This document shows, piece after piece, positions 56,643 to 64,000 of a stretch of DNA of 64,000 bases. Source of the stretch: Nostoc sp. NMS2 (GTDB taxonomy: Bacteria; Cyanobacteriota; Cyanobacteriia; Cyanobacteriales; Nostocaceae). The stretch lies in the NCBI RefSeq assembly GCF_017115105.1, contig NZ_JABXKH010000069.1, forward strand, positions 33,179-97,178. The letters run 5' to 3'. The notes under the pieces are model-generated. The model had not been told where the DNA came from and searched no databases. It was given only the letters and a program-made list of their open reading frames with translations. Position numbers and translations under genes: made by a program. Position 1 is the first letter of the stretch, and each line of letters opens with the position of its first letter.

Positions 56643-57875
56643 ATGGACGCACTTACATTAACTTTTGCACTTGCCCCTCACATTGTTAGGGGGTTAGCTA
56701 GTGGTATATATGTACGAACTGGCGGTGTAATTCAAGATGCTGTAACAAAACAAGTTGTAACTTGGTTAAGAGATTTAGTACCAACGCCAACTAATTCTCC
56801 TAATAATTTACTTAACCTTGTTGTTTCAGGGGCTAATACAGCTGTCACAGCGAAAGGACTAGCTGATGTCAACGGGCGTTTAGGTGGTATTGAAAATCAG
56901 TTAGGAGAACTTGGGCAAAGTTTACAACTTAATCAAGGAATTCTACAGATAACTACTGCTGCTAGTGTACTTAGCCTTGGTGTTTCAGTAATGGGCTTTG
57001 CTGTAATAGCGCAGCGCCTCAAGGAGCTAGAAAAACGCCTAAAACAAGCAGAAGAACTATTGAGCAAAGTCAACCGCAAAATTGACCTTAGTTTCTATGC
57101 TAATTTTCGTGCTGCAATTGAGTTAGCAATTAATGCGTTTACGATGACCAAAACTGAAAATCGTAGAAGCAGCGCTCTGCAAGCTATAAACCGTTTCTTA
57201 GAAGCAGAGCATATTTATACTGAATACACGGATATTGAAATTGAGGAACAGAGCCAAATAGCTGATGAATATCTACTGACTTTATCTTTAGCCTACCTAG
57301 CTGAAGCACGTTGTTATCTTGAATTAGAAGAACACGAAACAGCACTTCGCCGTTTTCAAGAAGGGGCAAAAGTTATCCGTTCTCGTACTGAGAAATATGT
57401 TGAAATTCTACTTACTTCTAACCCCGCAGCATATTTACAGCCTAAGTTTAAAGATGTAATTGATTTACGAAGAATGACACGAATTTACCAATGGGTTAAT
57501 CCAACTTTAGACGAAAATGATGTATTTAATATTGAACGTGAGAATTTATTTAAAATAGCAACAGTTCCTTACGAATGGGTAGAATCTTTGCCAGTGGCAA
57601 TTTTAACTCGCGTTGAGGTTGAAGGTGGTTGGTTTGGGCCAAGCCACGAAGATTTGAAGAAAGAAGCTGATAAACGTCTTCCCCAAGTGCTGGAAGTAAT
57701 GGAATCTATGATTGAAACCAATCGCCGTTTTGAAGCATATCAAACAGAAGTACAAGCAATATCCCAATTAGGAATCAGCTTTCATGACTGGCTTAAATTT
57801 ACTCCGTCTACAGAAATTAAACCAGACGGCGCAGAATTAATGTACATTATTCCATCCAAACCTCTAGAGTTATAG
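56643..57875 (+). CDS. Unknown protein with hydrophobic helix, coiled coil and helical repeats
   Basis: 410 aa, not recognised. A long hydrophobic or amphipathic N-terminal part includes a strongly apolar segment at about 106-128 (TTAASVLSLGVSVMGFAVIA). It is followed at once by a coiled coil (QRLKELEKRLKQAEELLSKV) and a helical-repeat region (EYLLTLSLAYLAEARCYLEL). The C-terminal third is mixed (GISFHDWLKFTPSTEI). Good ribosome site AGGAGAATATT. The layout (central helix plus coiled coil plus TPR-like part) is like some pore-forming or membrane-effector proteins, but no homology is claimed. Neighbours are xisHI and VapBC. Confidence 0.7.
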   Translation: MDALTLTFALAPHIVRGLASGIYVRTGGVIQDAVTKQVVTWLRDLVPTPTNSPNNLLNLVVSGANTAVTAKGLADVNGRLGGIENQLGELGQSLQLNQGILQITTAASVLSLGVSVMGFAVIAQRLKELEKRLKQAEELLSKVNRKIDLSFYANFRAAIELAINAFTMTKTENRRSSALQAINRFLEAEHIYTEYTDIEIEEQSQIADEYLLTLSLAYLAEARCYLELEEHETALRRFQEGAKVIRSRTEKYVEILLTSNPAAYLQPKFKDVIDLRRMTRIYQWVNPTLDENDVFNIERENLFKIATVPYEWVESLPVAILTRVEVEGGWFGPSHEDLKKEADKRLPQVLEVMESMIETNRRFEAYQTEVQAISQLGISFHDWLKFTPSTEIKPDGAELMYIIPSKPLEL

Positions 57876-58019
57876 CCTTCCGTGTGGACGAAGTACAGCA
57901 TTTCATTCATTCGTAGCGAATTAAATCTAGCAAGACTCTGCGCCCCTCTGCGTTTAAAAACGCTACGATTTTAAGTAAAGCTGTACTAAGTTCGCTCTCT
58001 TCCTTTGTTTGCATCTTTC

Positions 58020-58415
58020 CTAAGTCAAAGGCTTTTTAACTTCGCACTGCATCAGCCCCTTCGCTCTTTTGACAAACTTTTCATCAAACGTATAAAATTC
58101 AGAACAGTGCTGACTTTGAGCTAGATGAAAAGCATCAGCAAAATCTAAGCCATTTTCATGCCACTGAATTACTTGAACAATTAAACTAAGATTAGTCAGG
58201 TAAATATTAGGTAAACCAAACAAGTTTGTCAAAGCTGTACATATCTCATGTGGCTTAAACTTGTATGCAAACCTTAATACCCATTCAGTCTCAAGTATTA
58301 CGGTATCTGAAATAAAAATATCTTGAGTCTGGAAAATTTCTCTGCTCTTTTGAAACTGTAATTCATCATCTTGAGTCAAAAATCTAACAATTATATTTGT
58401 ATCAACTGCAATCAT
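58020..58415 (-). CDS. PIN-domain toxin, VapC-like
   Basis: 131 aa PIN ribonuclease. The acidic active-site residues are at Asp5 (AVDTNIIVRF), Glu42 (ILETEWVL), Asp91/Asp94 (GLDFADAF) and Asp111 (FDEKFVKRA). Its start overlaps the 3' end of the antitoxin gene by 14 bases, as in type II modules. Probably cleaves tRNA or rRNA when free; held inactive by the AbrB-type partner. Confidence 0.88.
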   Translation of the reverse strand: MIAVDTNIIVRFLTQDDELQFQKSREIFQTQDIFISDTVILETEWVLRFAYKFKPHEICTALTNLFGLPNIYLTNLSLIVQVIQWHENGLDFADAFHLAQSQHCSEFYTFDEKFVKRAKGLMQCEVKKPLT

Positions 58416-58665
58416 GCCACGATTCCTCTACACCTTGGCGAATTGCATTATCCATATCCTCAAGAGTTTTAGGTTTTCCCTGATATTTTAAACAACCTGC
58501 TACATCATCTAATTTAGTTTCTGGAAACAGTTTCTTAGGCTTTAAAAGAATTCCATCACCCATATCAATAATAATAAATTCTTGACCTACTTCCCATTGA
58601 TGAGCTTCCCGCAAAGATTCGGGAATAATTACTTGTCCTTGGGGAGACAATTTGGTAATTTCCAT
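58402..58665 (-). CDS. AbrB-type antitoxin
   Basis: 87 aa. N-terminal swapped-hairpin DNA-binding domain (MEITKLSPQGQVIIPESLRE, FIIIDMGDGILLKP) as in AbrB/MazE/VapB proteins, then an acidic tail (LFPETKLDDVAGCLKYQGKP) that would block the toxin. It precedes and overlaps the PIN gene, so the pair is an autoregulated type II toxin-antitoxin system. Confidence 0.87.
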   Translation of the reverse strand: MEITKLSPQGQVIIPESLREAHQWEVGQEFIIIDMGDGILLKPKKLFPETKLDDVAGCLKYQGKPKTLEDMDNAIRQGVEESWHDCS

Positions 58666-58768
58666 TAGATTAAGAAGTAAAAAACTAAGAGTAATATAAA
58701 AATTTTAGCATTTTTGATTATCCCCGTTTCTCCTCTTCCTCTGCGTTCTTTGCGCCTCTGCGGTTCGT

Positions 58769-58797
58769 AAAAAAAAGGCGAACCCAAAAGTTCGCCA
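58769..58797 (-). terminator. Rho-independent terminator of the chl operon
   Basis: On the minus strand GGCGAAC pairs with GTTCGCC (58790-58796 with 58777-58783) and eight T follow (58769-58776). This is the clearest terminator in the window, 40 bases after the chlN stop. Confidence 0.9.
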
Positions 58798-58837
58798 ATA
58801 ACATACTATTATGCTGTTGCTCAATCAAAACTCAAAT

Positions 58838-60616
<1,779 letters not shown>

Positions 60617-61408
60617 TTAAGCGTTGGGGAAGAGACGGGCAATTTCTGATTCATCAAAAACGCCTGCTGGCAGTTCTTCCCCCAAAAAATCGTTATTTTC
60701 TTGAGCCTTTTGCAAAGCTGTTTCATCACCCCAGACATCTGACAACACGTCTTTAAACGCATTCTCATCTAGTGGAGTATCTTCAAGCACTTCGTCATCT
60801 AGCTTTACTTCCATTACAGATGTTGCATCTGTATCGAAAGCAATTTCCCCAAACTCATCTGTTTCTAAACTAGAGGTTTCGAGAGACTGATCTTTTGAAG
60901 CGTGTCCGTTGGATAAGGAAATATCGCCAAAGTCATTTTCGGTTTCCTCCAACTCGCTGATTTCCAGACTTTCATCCTCAGAATCCACTATTGCGAACTC
61001 TTGAACTACCGCCACCGACGCAAAGCCATTTGCATGAGAATGTCTCAATGTTTCTTCTTCAGGCTTTTCGTCAATGACATCTGCTGCTTCTTCTACGTAT
61101 TTCTCTACATCTGGGTTGACGACAAAGCGATTACCGAGAGCGAAATCTGGGTCAAAATGCAAATCCAGCACCTCAATCAGGGTATCGGCATCAGGATTAA
61201 GTTTGGCAAAGGGCAACATTAACTGCGCTAGCTTTGGCTCTAGGGCATTAAGAACTCCCAGGATGAGGTAAGAAGGTGGTCGCTTCCCGCCATCAGGGGT
61301 GTACACTGATTCCACTTGCATGTGGAGGGTAATCCAGTCTCGATTATTCTGGAAAAATTGCAACCACTTTTGCTTTATTGAATCTGTAAAGCTGTGAAAG
61401 AATGCCAT
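60617..61408 (-). CDS. DUF5331 protein between chlL and chlN
   Basis: 263 aa from the ATG at 61408 (MAFFHSFTDSIKQKWLQFFQ), favoured because GGGGGA lies seven bases before it; an in-frame ATG at 61423 has no such site. The N-terminal 90 residues are conserved in cyanobacteria (DUF5331); the remaining two thirds are very acidic and probably disordered (EEETLRHSHANG, SELEETENDFGD, DDEVLEDTPLDE). It sits in the chl operon 32 bases after chlL and may assist the dark reductase; that is only context. Confidence 0.83.
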   Translation of the reverse strand: MAFFHSFTDSIKQKWLQFFQNNRDWITLHMQVESVYTPDGGKRPPSYLILGVLNALEPKLAQLMLPFAKLNPDADTLIEVLDLHFDPDFALGNRFVVNPDVEKYVEEAADVIDEKPEEETLRHSHANGFASVAVVQEFAIVDSEDESLEISELEETENDFGDISLSNGHASKDQSLETSSLETDEFGEIAFDTDATSVMEVKLDDEVLEDTPLDENAFKDVLSDVWGDETALQKAQENNDFLGEELPAGVFDESEIARLFPNA

Positions 61409-61440
61409 GTTATTGTCCCCCATCCTGAGAACTTGGTGAT

Positions 61441-62307
61441 TTATACAATCATCAAGTCTAGTTCCTCTTCTGAATTAGGAACCTGGGGTTTACCCGGATT
61501 TAGATAAAAATCGGATAACAAAGAGAACAACTCCCGATCTGGTGTGTCGTTAGGTACAACACCTTCGGGACGAGCCAAAATTTGGTCGGCTATGTTGAGA
61601 TAGTAGTCGCAAACGTAGTCTAGGGAAGGATCTTGCTCTGCCATCTCAAACAAAGTTTTCCCTTTCACACGGGAAACACGGATATCTTCAATCAAAGGTA
61701 AAACTTCCAAAACTGGCATTGGCACAGCTTCTATATATTTTTCAATCAAGTCGCGCTTGGAGGTGCGATTGCCAATTAACCCAGCTAGACGCAGTGGGTG
61801 AGTTCGGGCTTTTTCGCGGACTGAAGCAGCAATCCGATTGGCAGCAAACAAAGCATCAAAGCCGTTGTCTGTAACAATCAGGCAGTAATCTGCATAGTTG
61901 AGTGGTGCTGCAAAACCACCACAAACTACGTCACCCAGAACGTCAAAGAGAATTACATCGTATTCATCAAAGGCGTTGAGTTCTTTAAGTAATTTTACGG
62001 TTTCTCCTACGACATAGCCGCCACATCCAGCACCCGCAGGTGGTCCGCCAGCTTCTACGCAATCAACACCACCGTAGCCTTTATAAATCACATCTTCGGG
62101 CCAGACATCTTCGTAGTGATAATCCTTTTCTTGGAGAGTGTCGATAATTGTCGGAATCAAAAACCCAGTCAGGGTAAAGGTACTGTCATGTTTGGGGTCG
62201 CAACCAATTTGCAGCACTTTCTTGCCACGTTTAGCTAGGGCGACGGATATGTTACAGCTAGTTGTGGATTTACCGATACCACCTTTTCCGTAGACTGCTA
62301 GTTTCAC
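61441..62307 (-). CDS. chlL: Light-independent protochlorophyllide reductase, iron-sulfur ATP-binding protein
   Basis: 288 aa from the GTG at 62307, which restores the conserved start [20 protein letters not shown] and has GAGGGA eight bases upstream; the frame is open ten codons further. Nitrogenase-Fe-protein-like ATPase that passes electrons to ChlNB. P-loop at 7-15, cluster ligands Cys95 ([11 protein letters not shown]) and Cys129 (GDVVCGGFA). First gene of the unit. Confidence 0.96.
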   Translation of the reverse strand: MKLAVYGKGGIGKSTTSCNISVALAKRGKKVLQIGCDPKHDSTFTLTGFLIPTIIDTLQEKDYHYEDVWPEDVIYKGYGGVDCVEAGGPPAGAGCGGYVVGETVKLLKELNAFDEYDVILFDVLGDVVCGGFAAPLNYADYCLIVTDNGFDALFAANRIAASVREKARTHPLRLAGLIGNRTSKRDLIEKYIEAVPMPVLEVLPLIEDIRVSRVKGKTLFEMAEQDPSLDYVCDYYLNIADQILARPEGVVPNDTPDRELFSLLSDFYLNPGKPQVPNSEEELDLMIV

Positions 62308-62935
62308 TGTTGTTTCCCTCTTATAGCTTTTTGTCAAACTTGTGGCTCAAACATTTGCCTTCACCTTTCCTGAGATGGCGATGTGTGAGGTCTGTTGATG
62401 TCATTATTGGGCAAATTACCTAGAAAAGAAAGTGGCTCTTAATTTATAAAACGGTTTTATCCGATGAATTAAAACTTAATTATGGGTATTTTGGTTTTCA
62501 TTAGCTTAAAAGTCTTATTTAGCTCTAAAAATCATCTATAAAAAGTTTTTATTATCTATTTTTATAAAAAGAGTTACAAAAAACAAAAATCTGAAATTGG
62601 CTTTTTTGAATGGTTTTCATTGAATTAGCTGATGTTCGTGCAACTTGTTTTCAAGGCATTGAGGCGCAGGGACAATGGCAAAGAGAGGTATATGCAGCCT
62701 GATGCTAGAAATACTACTGGAATTTGCGTTAGCGTAGCTCACCGTTCGCGTAGCGTTTCGTAGAGAAGGTATCGCAGATAAATCGCCACTTTTCAGTCGA
62801 TAGTCAAAGCCATTTAATTGCTGCTTGAGAGTAAGTTAGTGTGATTTTGTAAAAAATTATTAATTTACTAAATTAAAAGGCAGAGCCTCTTGATGAGCAT
62901 TCCCAGTCAGAGACTGGGAAGGAGGCAGAGGCAAA
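62308..62935. other. Spacer upstream of chlL
   Basis: About 630 bases. The first 250 next to chlL are AT-rich and should hold its promoter. A dispersed module GTTCGCGTAGCGTTTCGTAG near 62741, also found near 24200, and a nested hairpin at 62885-62932 follow. No gene is supported. Confidence 0.55.
62885..62932 (-). terminator. Nested hairpin after the Trp-rich gene
   Basis: Inner stem TTCCCAGTC (62900-62908) pairs with 62912-62920 and an outer GCCTCT/AGAGGC pair (62885-62890 with 62927-62932). Read on the minus strand it is followed by TCTGCCTTTTAATTT, so it can end the gene at 62936-63190. Confidence 0.6.
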
Positions 62936-63190
62936 TCAGGACACTTCAGTTTCAAGTCCGTGGATTTCTTGTAATGTTTGCCAGCCAGCTTGCCACTGGG
63001 AGTTATCTTGTAATAATTTGGCATTTATCCAGAAACGGACTTTCGGATCGCAAGCAGAAACCATTTCAGCGTAAACCCACTTAGCCTGATTTTTACGATT
63101 GACAACTTGAAAGTGCCGCCAGCCATCAACTTTTCGCTGTGCTGTCCACTTAGAACCAACTAGGTAAGGAAATTTTTGTTTTTTAGTCAT
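62936..63190 (-). CDS. TIGR02450-family Trp-rich protein
   Basis: 84 aa. Matches the small tryptophan-rich family TIGR02450: GSKWTAQRKVDGWRHFQVVN, then KWVYAEMVSACDPKVRFWIN and QWQAGWQTL. Soluble and basic. Function unknown. The start lies in the tail of a short heptamer repeat (TGACTAAAAAACAAA on the coding strand). Confidence 0.87.
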   Translation of the reverse strand: MTKKQKFPYLVGSKWTAQRKVDGWRHFQVVNRKNQAKWVYAEMVSACDPKVRFWINAKLLQDNSQWQAGWQTLQEIHGLETEVS

Positions 63191-63335
63191 TTGTCATTTG
63201 TCATTTGTCATTTGTCATTGGGGATGGAGAAGAAGCAGGGGAGATATTAGCTGGTGGCAAGGGAGAGAATACAAAACTTACATCTTTCTCCTCTGCACCC
63301 TTCCCCCTGCCCCTCTGCCTCTTCATCATCCCCAA
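63184..63335. repeat. Heptamer array and purine/pyrimidine spacer
   Basis: TTTTAGTCATTTGTCATTTG repeats (63181-63219) then a GGAGAAGAAGCAGGGGAG arm and a CTTCCCCCTGCCCCTCTGCC arm that can fold back. Between two minus-strand genes. Confidence 0.65.
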
Positions 63336-63710
63336 TTAAGATGTCACCAAATCACCATTACGGGTAAACTTCTGGCAATGCAACTCACTATCTTGCTGGA
63401 CACATAGCGAAAACCATCTGATATGGCTCCAGCAGGTGTTGATGTTGTTGGTAATTTTGCGCTTTTTCTTAGAAAGGCGTTGTCTTACGATTTCATTAGG
63501 GCAAAGAATTTCTAACGTGCCAGTACCATCTTCATCATTGACGATCCGAAATAGACAGTTTTGCAAAATAGCACGGCTACTACTATCGAAGAACCGCTTA
63601 AAGCGCTGTAGCTTTTCCCCTTCAGTCATTTGGCTGATGGGTTTTATTTTCAAGAAATCTTCATCCTCAAAGTCAAAGTCATCATCTTCAAAGTCGTAGG
63701 GATCAATCAT
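63336..63710 (-). CDS. Hypothetical acidic-N-terminus protein
   Basis: 124 aa. The N-terminus is very acidic (MIDPYDFEDDDFDFEDEDFL), followed by ISQMTEGEKLQRFKRFFDSS, FRIVNDEDGTGTLEILCPNE and a basic C-terminal half with RLSKKKRKI. Reads as a genuine conserved-type protein. No domain is recognised. Confidence 0.65.
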   Translation of the reverse strand: MIDPYDFEDDDFDFEDEDFLKIKPISQMTEGEKLQRFKRFFDSSSRAILQNCLFRIVNDEDGTGTLEILCPNEIVRQRLSKKKRKITNNINTCWSHIRWFSLCVQQDSELHCQKFTRNGDLVTS

Positions 63711-63798
63711 TTTCCATTGGTGTCAACTTCAACTAAAATCCTTTTTCAAATCTCGTTTCCAGCCTTGGAACGCATAACAACACTAGCAATCTTGCCAA

Positions 63799-63838
63799 TA
63801 CCAAGGTTAGTACCTTTTTAAAGGTACTAACCTTGGTA
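63799..63838. repeat. Perfect 18-bp inverted repeat with 4-nt loop
   Basis: The arms 63799-63816 and 63821-63838 are exact complements (TACCAAGGTTAGTACCTT), loop TTTA. No T tract follows on either strand (AAAAAAG to the right, TTGGCAAG on the other side), so it is not a standard terminator. Confidence 0.75.
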
Positions 63839-64000
63839 AAAAAGATTTGGGTGTAACTCAGCTGCTTAAAAAATGCTATAAGTTATTTAAATATCAATTA
63901 TAGACAACTATATATAAGTGCTACAATACTCATAGGTACTCATATCCAGCCCTCTCAATATTGACAAATAACATATTTTATGGAATTGCTTCACGGGATA

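Noticed and set aside
55390..58700. fdxN-type excision element
   Set aside because: XisH and XisI are present, but no XisF-like recombinase or border repeats are seen in the window.

Overview
The window is chromosomal DNA of a filamentous, probably heterocyst-forming cyanobacterium of the Nostoc/Anabaena group. The evidence is the light-independent chlorophyll genes chlL and chlN, an NDH-1 subunit (ndhN), XisH/XisI proteins, frequent GCGATCGC (HIP1) octamers, and spacers packed with the short repeats typical of Nostoc genomes. No rRNA, CRISPR array or complete insertion sequence was seen.

Layout. 1-6 kb: two CPA2 cation/proton antiporters, a small exported protein and an AMIN-domain protein. 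6-11.5 kb: a 21-bp minisatellite, an unusual transketolase divergent from a DeoR regulator, a DUF3172 protein, a GNAT acetyltransferase and ndhN. 11.5-31.2 kb: a structured leader of about 1 kb, then the large ribosomal cluster rplC-D-W-B-rpsS-rplV-rpsC-rplP-rpmC-rpsQ-rplN-X-E-rpsH-rplF-R-rpsE-rplO-secY-adk-infA-rpmJ-rpsM-K-rpoA-rplQ-truA-rplM-rpsI-rpmE-prfA, all on the plus strand. 31.2-38.7 kb: a patchwork of decayed genes (DUF29, Rpn-type nuclease, matrixin remnants) around an ABC-F ATPase, gpmI, secG and a matrixin-like protease. 38.7-48.9 kb: glycosyltransferases, an MFS transporter, recO, deoC, a solitary cytosine methyltransferase, rsfS, a CGLD27-type protein and asparaginase. 48.97-49.86 kb: an initiator tRNA split by a group I intron, followed by a broken homing-endonuclease gene. 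49.9-58.7 kb: a DUF697 GTPase, a STAS/sugar-transferase fusion, queE, DUF3318 and YbjN-like proteins, xisHI, an unknown membrane/coiled-coil protein and a VapBC-like pair. 58.8-63.7 kb: chlL, a DUF5331 protein and chlN on the minus strand, then two small proteins.

Most of the core is ordinary housekeeping: translation, protein export (secY and secG), RNA polymerase alpha, tRNA modification (truA, queE) and dark chlorophyll synthesis. The unusual content lies in the tRNA-fMet intron with its inactivated, displaced endonuclease gene; an 86-bp miniature inverted-repeat element with 10-bp flanking direct repeats (46493-46578); the fold-back repeat spacers that separate, and sometimes enter, ribosomal genes; the hairpin-rich leader before rplC; the STAS/sugar-transferase fusion; and several gene relics recognisable only by translating short stretches. 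All family assignments are from sequence recognition; no search was run.
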